Shown here in pieces: positions 1 to 6,118 of a stretch of 6,419 nucleotides of DNA. The stretch comes from an uncultured bacterium (GTDB lineage: Bacteria > Actinomycetota > Coriobacteriia > Coriobacteriales > Coriobacteriaceae), in NCBI GenBank assembly GCA_905215095.1, contig CAJMOL010000097.1, positions 1 to 6,419 of the forward strand, in the 5' to 3' direction. A program made the translations under genes and the position numbers. Under the pieces are notes generated by a model. It was not told the DNA's origin, did not search any database, and was given only the letters and a program-made list of their open reading frames with translations. How positions within the stretch are numbered: the first letter of the stretch is position 1; each line of letters starts with the position of its first letter.

Positions 1-543
1 CATCTCAATGCCGGTCTTGCCCGTCACGCCCGCCGTGACCAGCACGTGAAAGCCAACCTGCCCGTCCGCGCGCGCCGGCGCCCAGCCCTCGGGCACGTCC
101 TCGACAGGCGTCCCCGACGGAGCGATAGGCGCAATATCGCACTTGCTCTTGGTAATGAGCAGCGGATGGCACATGGGGATGATGTCGCTCGTGCGTTTGA
201 TGGCCATGATGCCCGCCACGCGCGCGCAGGCAAGCACGTCGCCCTTTTTGGCGCGGTCCTGCAGCACCATGGCCTGCGTCTCGGGGTGCATGAGGATGGT
301 GCCCTCGGCGATGGCGATGCGATGCGTCTCGGCCTTGTCGGACACGTCGACCATGCGTACCTCGCCCTTGGCGTCCACATGCGTCAGCTCGTCGCGACGG
401 GCGTCACGGGCGGGCTCGGTGGCAGCGCTGGCAGTCGGCTGCGCAGACGCGTCGGCGTTGCTGTCAGTAGCCGTGACTTTGCGGGCAGACATCGCGGCCC
501 TGCGAGCGGCCTTGGTGGCATCGGCGTACCTGCTCTTGGCCAT
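1..543 (-). CDS. moaC: MoaC, cyclic pyranopterin monophosphate synthase (3' end outside window)
   Basis: MoaC acts with MoaA in the cytoplasm to convert GTP, through 3',8-cyclo-7,8-dihydro-GTP, into cyclic pyranopterin monophosphate, the first molybdenum-cofactor intermediate. Translating 543 down to 1 gives 181 residues without a stop. From about residue 53 they match Moa[33 protein letters not shown] (K100 aligns with E. coli K51), [10 protein letters not shown] (H126 aligns with E. coli H77), and TGKTGIEM at the window edge. About 48 C-terminal residues, including the conserved Asp/Lys helix, should lie outside. Compared with the E. coli protein there is an N-terminal extension of about 49 Ala/Thr/Arg-rich residues and about 19 extra residues between the MCHP and TGKTG motifs. 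The ATG at 543 is supported by GGAGG 8 nt upstream. The gene starts 4 nt after the moaA stop, so the two are cotranscribed. Family identity is firm; the role of the extension is unknown. Confidence 0.95.
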   Translation of the reverse strand, partial: MAKSRYADATKAARRAAMSARKVTATDSNADASAQPTASAATEPARDARRDELTHVDAKGEVRMVDVSDKAETHRIAIAEGTILMHPETQAMVLQDRAKKGDVLACARVAGIMAIKRTSDIIPMCHPLLITKSKCDIAPIAPSGTPVEDVPEGWAPARADGQVGFHVLVTAGVTGKTGIEM

Positions 544-547
544 ATGA

Positions 548-1603
548 TCATCCTCCGATTTGGGACATAAATCGTTGCGTGCCCTCAATTATCGCGTGTT
601 CCTGCGGTTTGTGGGCCACGGCATCGCGCCAAATCGAAAGTACCTGCATATCATCACCACGGCGCAGCGCCTCACGCACCGAATACTCGGCATCGCTGAA
701 CAGGCACGGACGCACGTTGCCATCGGCCGTCAGGCGCAGACGGTTGCAATTCACACAAAAATGGTTGGACATAGCGCTGATAAAGCCGACCGTTCCCGCC
801 GCGCCCGGAAAGTGCCAATAGCGCGCGGGGCCCGCGCCGGCAGGAGCGTCGGTGATCTTAAGCGGTTCGAGCTCGCCCAGCCCCACCGCAGCGGCCCCGG
901 CATTGATGCGCGCTCGCAGCTCGTCACTCGGCACGGTGTCGCTTGCGTCCCACAGCTCGGGATTGAGTGTGGGCGCGTGAGGGTCTACGGCACAATGCGA
1001 GCTCGTGTGCTCGTCGCCGATGGGCATGTATTCGATAAACCGCAGGTGGATAGGGCGATCGACCGTCAGGCGCGCGAGGGCAGCTACATCCTGGTTAAGC
1101 CGGCGCACAACAACGCAGTTCACCTTAACGGGCTCAAAGCCCCAAGCCAGCGCCGCATCGATGCCGGCCATGGTCTGCTCGAGCCGACCCAGGCGCGTGA
1201 TCTTTCCAAAGAGCGTAGGGTCGAGCGTGTCGAGCGAGATGTTGACGCGGTTAAGCCCGGCATCTTTGAGCTGCGGCGCCAGCTTGGGTAGCAGGGCGCC
1301 ATTGGTGGTGAGCGAGATGTCCTCGATCTGCGGAATCGCGCGGATGTCACGAATGAGCGGGATGATACGGCGGCTGACCAGCGGCTCGCCACCCGTCAGA
1401 CGCACGCGGCGAATGCCTTCCCCCGCTACCAAGCGCACAAAGCGGGCGATTTCCTCGGCGCTGAGCAGCTCGTCGTGCGCGCGGGGTGCCACGCCGTCGG
1501 CTGGCATGCAATAGATGCAGCGGAAATTGCACTTGTCGGTAACGGCAATGCGCAGGTAGTTGATATCACGGCCAAAACCGTCATGTTGCACGCGCCCGTC
1601 CAC
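548..1603 (-). CDS. moaA: MoaA, GTP 3',8-cyclase (radical SAM)
   Basis: MoaA is the radical SAM enzyme that cyclises GTP to 3',8-cyclo-7,8-dihydro-GTP, the substrate of MoaC, in molybdenum-cofactor synthesis. The 351-residue product has the radical SAM cluster motif CxxxCxxC (C25, C29, C32, in [13 protein letters not shown]) and the SAM-binding GGEP at residues 71-74. A second, C-terminal 4Fe-4S motif that binds GTP is present as C283-x2-C286-x13-C300. The chain ends in the Gly-Gly tail (SQIGG) that is functionally important in MoaA. Length is slightly above the E. coli enzyme (329), partly from extra residues around 195-225. The start is GTG at 1603, chosen because a strong GGGGAGGG lies just upstream and no in-frame ATG precedes the first cluster motif. 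moaC follows directly. A weak promoter is proposed at 1644-1671. Nothing suggests damage. Confidence 0.97.
   Translation of the reverse strand: MDGRVQHDGFGRDINYLRIAVTDKCNFRCIYCMPADGVAPRAHDELLSAEEIARFVRLVAGEGIRRVRLTGGEPLVSRRIIPLIRDIRAIPQIEDISLTTNGALLPKLAPQLKDAGLNRVNISLDTLDPTLFGKITRLGRLEQTMAGIDAALAWGFEPVKVNCVVVRRLNQDVAALARLTVDRPIHLRFIEYMPIGDEHTSSHCAVDPHAPTLNPELWDASDTVPSDELRARINAGAAAVGLGELEPLKITDAPAGAGPARYWHFPGAAGTVGFISAMSNHFCVNCNRLRLTADGNVRPCLFSDAEYSVREALRRGDDMQVLSIWRDAVAHKPQEHAIIEGTQRFMSQIGG
551..556 (-). promoter_or_regulatory. Ribosome binding site of moaC inside the moaA 3' end
   Basis: On the minus strand GGAGGA lies 7-8 nt before the moaC ATG at 543, within the last two glycine codons and the stop of moaA. 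It fixes the moaC start upstream of the Ala-rich extension rather than at the internal Met18, and it points to translational coupling. Confidence 0.75.
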
Positions 1604-1607
1604 GCAG

Positions 1608-1616
1608 CCCTCCCCT
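1608..1616 (-). promoter_or_regulatory. Ribosome binding site deciding the moaA GTG start
   Basis: The minus strand reads AGGGGAGGGCTGC immediately before GTG at 1603, a purine-rich Shine-Dalgarno with suitable spacing. No in-frame ATG with a comparable site exists before the first cysteine cluster motif, so the GTG start is the best choice. Confidence 0.7.
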
Positions 1617-1643
1617 CACGCGGCGTTTTATTCTTCGGAAAAC

Positions 1644-1671
1644 ATAATACCCCACGAGAGATTCATGCCGA
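1644..1671 (-). promoter_or_regulatory. Possible sigma-70-type promoter of moaA-moaC
   Basis: On the minus strand TCGGCA (1671-1666, 4 of 6 to the -35 consensus) and TATTAT (1649-1644, 5 of 6 to the -10 consensus) are 16 nt apart. They would give a leader of about 33 nt before the GTG of moaA, too short for a Moco riboswitch, and none is seen. The call rests on consensus matching only. Confidence 0.35.
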
Positions 1672-1734
1672 CACCCGTACGACAGGACAGGTCGCTTCGA
1701 GCAAAACGGACTTTCCAAGCCCATCCTCAGCATA

Positions 1735-1801
1735 CAAACCATCGCAACATTCGTCACTTTTCCCGTTTTTGGCAAAAAACGTCGAATGTTGTGATGGTTT
1801 G
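1735..1801. repeat. Palindromic repeat, copy 1 (3' side of the nuclease gene)
   Basis: The left arm at 1735-1753 (CAAACCATCGCAACATTCG) and right arm at 1783-1801 are inverted complements at 18 of 19 positions; the exception, G1744 with T1792, would be a G-U wobble in plus-strand RNA. The 29-nt centre contains a perfect inner hairpin: CGTTTTT at 1764-1770 pairs with AAAAACG at 1775-1781 around a GGCA loop. A second copy in the same orientation lies at 2977-3042, with about 59 of 67 aligned positions identical. This copy sits between the stop of the nuclease gene (1839) and the proposed moaA promoter. It is not a classical terminator because no clear U-tract follows on either strand. It may belong to a dispersed REP- or MITE-like family, but that needs genome context. 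Confidence 0.85.
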
Positions 1802-1838
1802 CCTGCCCACAGCACCCCGTAGAAGGACCAAAACGCCC

Positions 1839-2876
1839 CTAAATGCCGCCGTCCCAGTGCCGAATCACGAATTCTCGCAGGTCGTTTTGACGTTTCTGGA
1901 ACGCTTCGCTTCGGTCGCACTTAAGACCCATAGCGAGTGCGATGGCGTTCGTCGCCCGGTGCAATTGCAGCTGGTGGGCAAACTGAGTCCCGGTGAGGAC
2001 GATCATTCTAAAGCCCAGCGCGCTCAGCACGGTCATACGCTCCGCATCCGACGCGCTGCGCTGTTTATCAAGATGGTCCGAGCCGTTGTACTCAATCCCC
2101 GTACCGCTCGCAGGCGCATATACGTCGATTTCGAAATACCCGGCCTTTGCGAGATACTTGAACTCGTTGGGAACATCGACCCGATGGTTGAGCTCGATCT
2201 TGGCGTATCCCAGCCCTCCCTGGGAACGTTTTGCTACGACCATGATTGCGGTGGCCGTCTCCATGGGCGACCGCGCGCCATCGTGCACGCGCTTGAGCAC
2301 GGCGGCCGCGCGTATGGCCCCCTGACGAGATCGGTTCTCATTGCAATAAGCAATCAAATCGGCGACGGTATACCTCTGCCCCATCTCGATATAATCGTCT
2401 GTCGACAGATGATTCAAATGGTATCGGGCGCAGATTTCATACCCATATTCCAGCTGCTCGGGCTCACTCATCCACGAACCCGCTTGGACAAAGCACATGG
2501 CCTCATCAACCACTAGAAGGCCCTCTGCCACCTCGATAAGATGGCCTGGAGGTACCGGCGCCCCAAACACGTGGCACCTAAATCCAGCCGGCGTCGAGCG
2601 CTCAAAATCGAAGTTGACGAGTGTGTCGATATGATCGAGCTCTTCTCGTGGAATACCAAGCGAGACCAGATAATCGGCAACGATCCCAACTGCCGTTGAA
2701 GCCCTCAGCCCTTTGGCATCGAGTCCCAATTTGGGCAGGCTCGCGGTCGGCTCCCCCTCGTTGGCAAGCGAGTTCTCATCGTATAGGCTGCTTGCTCGCG
2801 AGAGCGGCTCGAACGGGCGCGCCACGTTGTGGTACAGCCAGGCAGTCTTATGGGACAGGACGATCGGCAGGTCCAT
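1839..2876 (-). CDS. Solitary probable PD-(D/E)XK / DUF559 (Vsr-like) nuclease-fold protein
   Basis: This is a 345-residue protein with no signal peptide or membrane segments. I do not recognise a named gene. The C-terminal part, about residues 200-300, resembles the DUF559/Vsr-like endonuclease fold common in actinobacterial proteins with an AbiEi-like N-terminus. It has a helix with SPMET (E206), then FEIDVYAP (D251), then GIEYNG (E262), followed by H268, K271, R273 and D277, and a closing strand GFRMIVLT. E206, D251 and E262 are the best candidates for metal-binding residues. The N-terminus (LSHKTAWLY) and middle, to about residue 195, are of unknown function and may bind DNA. The ATG at 2876 has GGAGGG 3-4 nt upstream, slightly close but good. 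The gene stands alone, with palindromic repeats on both sides and no partner methylase or antitoxin visible. Nuclease fold is inferred from motif spacing; activity and target are unknown. Confidence 0.7.
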   Translation of the reverse strand: MDLPIVLSHKTAWLYHNVARPFEPLSRASSLYDENSLANEGEPTASLPKLGLDAKGLRASTAVGIVADYLVSLGIPREELDHIDTLVNFDFERSTPAGFRCHVFGAPVPPGHLIEVAEGLLVVDEAMCFVQAGSWMSEPEQLEYGYEICARYHLNHLSTDDYIEMGQRYTVADLIAYCNENRSRQGAIRAAAVLKRVHDGARSPMETATAIMVVAKRSQGGLGYAKIELNHRVDVPNEFKYLAKAGYFEIDVYAPASGTGIEYNGSDHLDKQRSASDAERMTVLSALGFRMIVLTGTQFAHQLQLHRATNAIALAMGLKCDRSEAFQKRQNDLREFVIRHWDGGI

Positions 2877-2976
2877 GAGCCCTCCAATGGAGTCGGATAA
2901 CCAACCTTATTCCCCTGCCCACGGGTCCGCACACCTTCGTGCGCAAGAAAGCGATTCCACCCGTTCGAGTGGTAGA

Positions 2977-3042
2977 AAAACCATCACAACATTCGATGCT
3001 TTTCCTGATTTTGGCAAAAACGTCGAATGTTGTGATGGTTTG
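2977..3042. repeat. Palindromic repeat, copy 2 (5' side of the nuclease gene)
   Basis: The left arm at 2978-2996 (AAACCATCACAACATTCGA) and the right arm at 3023-3041 are perfect inverted complements over 19 bp, with a 26-nt centre. The centre shares the order CTTTTCC...TTTTGGCAAAAACG with copy 1, so both copies point the same way and are separated by about 1.2 kb that contains only the nuclease gene. The inner hairpin is weaker here (TTTT/AAAA around GGC). On the minus strand the stem is followed by a run of five T, so weak terminator activity for leftward transcription is conceivable. No target-site duplication is evident at the edges. Confidence 0.85.
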
Positions 3043-3121
3043 AGGCGAGGTGAGGCGCACGGAGGGATCAAAGCATCGTGCTCGGAGCGTGACTTTTTTC
3101 ACCCCACTGCCAACATAAACC

Positions 3122-3152
3122 TTGACTCTACAATCGTTATAGGGTTTTCACT
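3122..3152 (+). promoter_or_regulatory. MerR-type promoter and operator of the MATE-merR operon
   Basis: A -35 TTGACT at 3122-3127 is followed, after a 19-nt spacer, by a -10-like TTCACT at 3147-3152. The spacer holds an imperfect dyad centred on 3135 (CTACAATCGTTATAG at 3128-3142; outer pairs A3125-T3145 and C3126-G3144 also match). An over-long spacer filled by a dyad is the hallmark of promoters controlled by MerR-family activators, which twist the DNA to realign the two elements. A start near 3159 would give a leader of about 36 nt. The likely regulator is the MerR protein encoded at 4598-5446. The -10 matches only 3 of 6, consistent with a silent basal promoter. Confidence 0.75.
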
Positions 3153-3194
3153 ACACTGGTAGCTAAACGAACCAAACCAGAAAGTGCCCCGCCC

Positions 3195-4541
3195 ATGGAA
3201 CACGACCTCACACGCGGCAATGTCCTCAAGACCATCGCGGTCTTTGCCCTGCCTTATATGCTCTCGTACTTTTTGCAGATGCTCTACGGCATGGCCGACC
3301 TGTACATGATGGGACAGTTTAGCGGCGCCGCCGGCATCACCGCCGTGGGCAATGGCGCGCAGACGCTCTACATCATTACCGTGACGCTCGTGGGTCTGGC
3401 CATGGGAACGACGGTCATCGTCGGCCACGCCGTGGGCTCGCGCCGGTTTGACCGCGCCGAGACCGCCATCGGCAATACCATTACGCTCTTTATGGGTGTC
3501 TCGGTGGTGCTGGCCGCTGTCCTGCTCGCACTGTGCCCGCAGATCGTGGCGCTCATTGGCACGCCGCCCGAGGCAGTCGAAGGCACCGCCGCCTACCTGC
3601 GTATCTGCTTTGTCGGCATTCCGTTTATCGCCGCATATAACATTCTCTCGGCCATCTTTCGCGGCCTGGGCGATTCGCGCTCGCCTATGTACGTGATCGG
3701 CGTGGCGTGCATCATCAACATCGCGCTCGACTTTCTGTTTATCGGCCACATGGGGCTCGGCCCCGTGGGCGCGGCGCTCGGCACGGTGACCGCGCAGACG
3801 GCCAGCGTTGCCCTCGCACTCGTGTGGCTTAAGAGCCGCCGCACGAACATCCATGTTAAGCGCAGCGACCTGCGCCCCCAGCCCGAGGTGCTCGGCAGCA
3901 TCCTTAAGATCGGCGTGCCCGTGGCCGTGCAGGACGGCTGCATTCAGGTGGCATTTATGTTTATCACCGTCATCGCCAACCACCGAGGGCTCGTCGACGC
4001 TGCCGCCGTGGGCCTGGTCGAGAAGATGATCAGCTTTTTGTTCATTGTGCCGAGTTCCATGGGTGCCACCGTCAGCGCGCTCACGGCGCAAAATGCCGGT
4101 GCGGGCAAGGGCAACCGCGCGCGTCAGGTGCTCAAGAATGCCATGACGATCTCGGTGGTGTACGGCTGCCTGATCACGGTGCTGATGTGGCTGGTGGCAC
4201 CGGCGTTTATTGGCTTTTTTGCCAAGGACCCTGCGGTGGTCGCGGCCGGTACCGGCTATATGCACAGTTATATTTTCGACGCAATCTTTGCCGGCATCCA
4301 CATTTGCTTTAGCGGCTTTTTCGCTGCATACGGCAAGAGCTACATCGGCTTTGCGCACAACGTGCTGGCCGTGGCGCTCATTCGCGTGCCGGGCGCGTGG
4401 TTGCTGTCGAATGCCTATTCCGACACGCTGTTTCCCATGGGTATCGCCTCGCCGTGCGGGTCGATTCTGTCGGCGGTCATCTGTGTTATCGCGTTTACCG
4501 TACTCAACCGCCGCGGAGCTTTTGACAAACTGATGGTGTAG
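3195..4541 (+). CDS. MATE family multidrug efflux transporter
   Basis: This integral membrane antiporter is expected to export cationic drugs or metabolites in exchange for Na+ or H+. The 448-residue product has the usual MATE length and about 12 hydrophobic segments in two pseudo-repeats, the first at about residues 14-30 (FALPYMLSYFLQMLYGMADL). Conserved family signatures include MGQFSGAAGITAVG at 39-52, RGLGDSRSPM at 156-165 between helices 4 and 5, and AQNAGAGK at 298-305 in the second half. It resembles the clostridial/MepA-like branch more than NorM, but the substrate cannot be read from sequence. The ATG at 3195 gives the typical N-terminus (MEHDLTRGNVLKTIAVFALP); its Shine-Dalgarno is weak (AGAAAG about 10 nt upstream). 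A MerR-type promoter precedes it and a BmrR-like regulator follows after 56 nt, so inducible expression by a transported ligand is likely. Confidence 0.95.
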   Translation: MEHDLTRGNVLKTIAVFALPYMLSYFLQMLYGMADLYMMGQFSGAAGITAVGNGAQTLYIITVTLVGLAMGTTVIVGHAVGSRRFDRAETAIGNTITLFMGVSVVLAAVLLALCPQIVALIGTPPEAVEGTAAYLRICFVGIPFIAAYNILSAIFRGLGDSRSPMYVIGVACIINIALDFLFIGHMGLGPVGAALGTVTAQTASVALALVWLKSRRTNIHVKRSDLRPQPEVLGSILKIGVPVAVQDGCIQVAFMFITVIANHRGLVDAAAVGLVEKMISFLFIVPSSMGATVSALTAQNAGAGKGNRARQVLKNAMTISVVYGCLITVLMWLVAPAFIGFFAKDPAVVAAGTGYMHSYIFDAIFAGIHICFSGFFAAYGKSYIGFAHNVLAVALIRVPGAWLLSNAYSDTLFPMGIASPCGSILSAVICVIAFTVLNRRGAFDKLMV

Positions 4542-4597
4542 CGGGGCGACGCAGGCCTGGCACCTCTCCCCTGCTTTTTACCGAAAGGAGCGGTCCC

Positions 4598-5446
4598 ATG
4601 ACCGACTCGCCAACTGAACATACCGAGGGCCTGCTCCGCATTGGCGAGGTGGCGCGCTTGTTCAACCTGAGTGTGGGCACGTTGCGCCATTACGAGCAGA
4701 TGGGCTTGCTGGACCCGGCGCACATCGATTCGGCGAGTGGATACCGCTACTACGGATCTCGGCAACTCTCCACCCTCAACACCATCAGCCACCTGCGTGT
4801 TCTCGACTTGCCGCTCGCACAAATCCGCGAGTTTGTGACTACGCGCGATGTGGACCTTATGCAGCGGCAGCTGGCTCAGCAGCAGGAGCTCATCGAGCAC
4901 AAGCGCCACGAGCTCGAACGTGCGTCGCGCAAGATCGATAACCGGCTTGCCCTGCTGCATGACGCCTTGAACACCGAGCTCGATACCATTTGCATAATCG
5001 ATGCGCCCGAGCTTCGCTGCGCTGTGTTGCGCGAACGCGTCAACCCTACCGACGCCTATGCGCTGGAGTGGCAGATTCGTCAGCTGCAGAAGGGCCAGCA
5101 CGAGACCTTTGTCTTTCTGGGCAACTTGGGCGTTGGGATTAGCGCCGAGCGCCTCGCCGCCGGCGACTTTGATGGCTACGACGAGGTCTTTCTGCTGCTC
5201 GATGACACCGATGAGTACTTGGGCGACGTCGAGACGCGACCCGCCGCGCGCTGCCTGACCATAAGCTTCCGCGGCGCGCACGGGCAAGCGGGCCCGCGCT
5301 ATAAGCAGCTGCTCGGCTATATACACGAACACAACCTGACACCCGCCGGTCCCTCGCGCGAGATCGCCCTGATCGACGACATCATTAGCGACGATCCCGC
5401 AACCTACGTGACGCAGATCACGGTGCCGGTTGTCCCGGCAAAGTAA
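4598..5446 (+). CDS. MerR family transcriptional regulator, BmrR-like, with GyrI-like effector domain
   Basis: The 282-residue protein has the architecture and length of BmrR (278). An N-terminal winged helix-turn-helix spans about residues 12-80 (RIGEVARLFNLSVGTLRHYE, then GLL and GYRYY). A dimerisation coiled coil lies at about 85-122 (QRQLAQQQELIEHKRHELER). A C-terminal GyrI-like ligand-binding domain covers about 130-279, including the RPAARCLTISFRGAHGQ strand and the closing THVQ-like strand YVTQITVPV. Such proteins bind hydrophobic cationic drugs and activate efflux genes. The ATG at 4598 is preceded by AAAGGAG with 7-nt spacing. No separate promoter is apparent in the 56-nt gap after the MATE gene, so cotranscription and autoregulation from the dyad promoter at 3122-3152 are inferred. 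The TAA stop forms the first bases of the terminator stem. The inducing ligand is unknown. Confidence 0.93.
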   Translation: MTDSPTEHTEGLLRIGEVARLFNLSVGTLRHYEQMGLLDPAHIDSASGYRYYGSRQLSTLNTISHLRVLDLPLAQIREFVTTRDVDLMQRQLAQQQELIEHKRHELERASRKIDNRLALLHDALNTELDTICIIDAPELRCAVLRERVNPTDAYALEWQIRQLQKGQHETFVFLGNLGVGISAERLAAGDFDGYDEVFLLLDDTDEYLGDVETRPAARCLTISFRGAHGQAGPRYKQLLGYIHEHNLTPAGPSREIALIDDIISDDPATYVTQITVPVVPAK

Positions 5447-5485
5447 GAACCGCCCGGAAGGCATCGTGCTTCCGGGCGGTTCTTA
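5444..5485. terminator. Bidirectional hairpin terminator between convergent genes
   Basis: A perfect 17-bp inverted repeat (TAAGAACCGCCCGGAAG at 5444-5460 with its complement at 5469-5485) surrounds an 8-nt loop. Its first three bases are the merR stop codon, and the minus-strand toxin gene ends at 5486, directly against the other side. The stem is GC-rich at the loop end and A/T-rich at its base, with AAGAA on one side and TTCTTA on the other, so both transcripts end in short U-rich stretches. No long U-tract follows, so strength is uncertain, but position and symmetry fit termination of both operons. Confidence 0.85.
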
Positions 5486-5821
5486 CTAATCATTATCCAG
5501 CAACTCGAATCGATTTCTAGATATCACCAATGCGGCATAATCTTGGCTTTGGTGAAAAACATGGGCAACCACAACGTCCTCGTTATCGTAGTAATAAAGC
5601 ATTACATAAGAATTGACGAGGCAAGCATGGTAGCCAAGCGCTGCAAGCTCGGGTAACTTCGATAAGCCGTAGTCAACTACACCACTTTGAAGAAGCTGGA
5701 GCTGACTACGGTATTTATCAAGAAAATGCCGGGCGGTAAAAATACCATGCCCTAATAGATAATCAACGATATCGTCAACCTCTTGTTCAGCTGTAGGCAG
5801 AATCTTGACGTTATAGGCCAT
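5486..5821 (-). CDS. RelE/ParE superfamily toxin of a type II toxin-antitoxin system
   Basis: The 111-residue product shows the RelE/ParE pattern. It opens with a first strand and an acidic helix (YNVKILPTAEQEVDDIVDYL), continues with a second helix around 27-45, then SKLPEL, and ends with antiparallel strands (ACLVNSYVMLYYYDNEDVVVAHVFHQSQDY at 67-95, a stretch typical of ParE-like toxins). Family members either cleave mRNA at the ribosome or inhibit gyrase; which applies cannot be decided here. I chose the ATG at 5821 rather than upstream in-frame codons (to 5878). It has GAGG 6 nt upstream, gives the canonical N-terminus, and overlaps the antitoxin stop by 11 nt, as is common for coupled toxin-antitoxin pairs. 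The upstream 19 codons would be antitoxin shadow. The gene is convergent with merR, and its local GC is low (about 42% in 5581-5640). Confidence 0.88.
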   Translation of the reverse strand: MAYNVKILPTAEQEVDDIVDYLLGHGIFTARHFLDKYRSQLQLLQSGVVDYGLSKLPELAALGYHACLVNSYVMLYYYDNEDVVVAHVFHQSQDYAALVISRNRFELLDND

Positions 5822-6080
5822 ATTTTGCCTCAAGGTCATCGAGGGCCTCAAAGGCATCACGCGCCGTGCCGGCAGCACGCTCCCGCTCGGCCACAGCTAT
5901 ACGAGCCATCAGGCGAGCCTTAGCCTGTTCCTGAACCATGAGGTCATAGTCTTCAGATCGAAGTACAACAAATTTGCTATAGCCATTTTTTGTAACAGTC
6001 ACTGGACCCGTAGTAGTTTCAACGAGCTCAGAAAACTTTGCGGTGTCCCGCATATCTTTAATTGGAACGCAAACGGGCAT
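5811..6080 (-). CDS. Phd/YefM family antitoxin
   Basis: This is the first gene of the toxin-antitoxin operon. It encodes an 89-residue antitoxin that would neutralise the RelE/ParE toxin and repress its own promoter. The N-terminal Phd/YefM fold is clear: MPVCVPIKDMRDTAKFSELV, then GPVTVTKNGYSKFVVLRSEDYDLM to about residue 48. The remaining 40 residues are charged and helical, as expected for the toxin-binding tail that is disordered when free. The ATG at 6080 has AGGAG with 6-nt spacing. A perfect palindrome abuts that ribosome binding site, so bound antitoxin could block both transcription and access to the start. The TAA at 5811-5813 lies beyond the toxin start, indicating translational coupling. 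Confidence 0.92.
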   Translation of the reverse strand: MPVCVPIKDMRDTAKFSELVETTTGPVTVTKNGYSKFVVLRSEDYDLMVQEQAKARLMARIAVAERERAAGTARDAFEALDDLEAKYGL

Positions 6081-6090
6081 GGCACACTCC

Positions 6091-6118
6091 TAACATAATT
6101 GTGTACACAATTATGTTA
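6091..6118. promoter_or_regulatory. 28-bp perfect palindrome, predicted operator of the toxin-antitoxin operon
   Basis: Each half is TAACATAATTGTGT read inward, and the two halves are exact complements over 14 bp. The centre contains TGTACA (6102-6107), the core hexamer described for YefM-YoeB operators. The palindrome ends one base into the antitoxin ribosome binding site (AGGAG, 6087-6091). On the minus strand CATAAT inside it could act as a -10 element, though the matching -35 is weak. Repression by the Phd/YefM antitoxin or its complex with the toxin is the likely function. Confidence 0.85.

Larger units (their letters stand above)
2877..3194. other. 318-nt divergent intergenic region between nuclease and MATE genes
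   Basis: No credible gene lies here. Next to the nuclease start are its Shine-Dalgarno (GGAGGG) and a roughly 100-nt leader with only a minor hairpin (CGCAC at 2928-2932 with GTGCG at 2939-2943). Then come palindromic repeat copy 2, an 80-nt stretch in which I see nothing notable, the MerR-type promoter of the MATE operon, and its short leader. I could not identify a convincing promoter for the nuclease gene. Confidence 0.7.

Noticed and set aside
1604..1637. Moco riboswitch upstream of moaA
   Set aside because: The predicted leader is only about 33 nt and shows no multi-stem architecture; the nearby structured sequence is the dispersed repeat, upstream of the proposed promoter.
1735..1801. 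CRISPR repeats
   Set aside because: There are only two copies, 1.2 kb apart with a gene between them, and no spacer periodicity or cas genes.
1560..2516. 318-codon plus-strand open frame
   Set aside because: It runs antisense through the moaA start, repeat copy 1 and most of the nuclease gene; its translation shows no family motifs and it has no ribosome binding site. It is a GC-driven shadow.
2928..2943. Small hairpin in the nuclease leader (CGCAC/GTGCG)
   Set aside because: A 5-bp stem is expected by chance in GC-rich DNA and has no U-tract or conserved context.
1735..3042. Conventional insertion sequence with terminal inverted repeats
   Set aside because: The flanking elements are each self-palindromic and in the same orientation, no transposase motifs are seen in the enclosed protein, and no target duplication is apparent.
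3099..4358. 419-codon minus-strand open frame opposite the MATE gene
   Set aside because: The product is rich in His, Arg and Ala with no recognisable domain, and it mirrors the codon positions of a clear MATE gene.
4415..5464. 349-codon minus-strand open frame opposite merR
   Set aside because: It is antisense to a well-supported MerR regulator and crosses the terminator; no motifs.
5822..5878. N-terminal extension of the toxin to an upstream in-frame start
   Set aside because: The extra 19 residues lie entirely within the antitoxin gene in another frame; the ATG at 5821 has a good ribosome binding site and gives the canonical RelE/ParE N-terminus.
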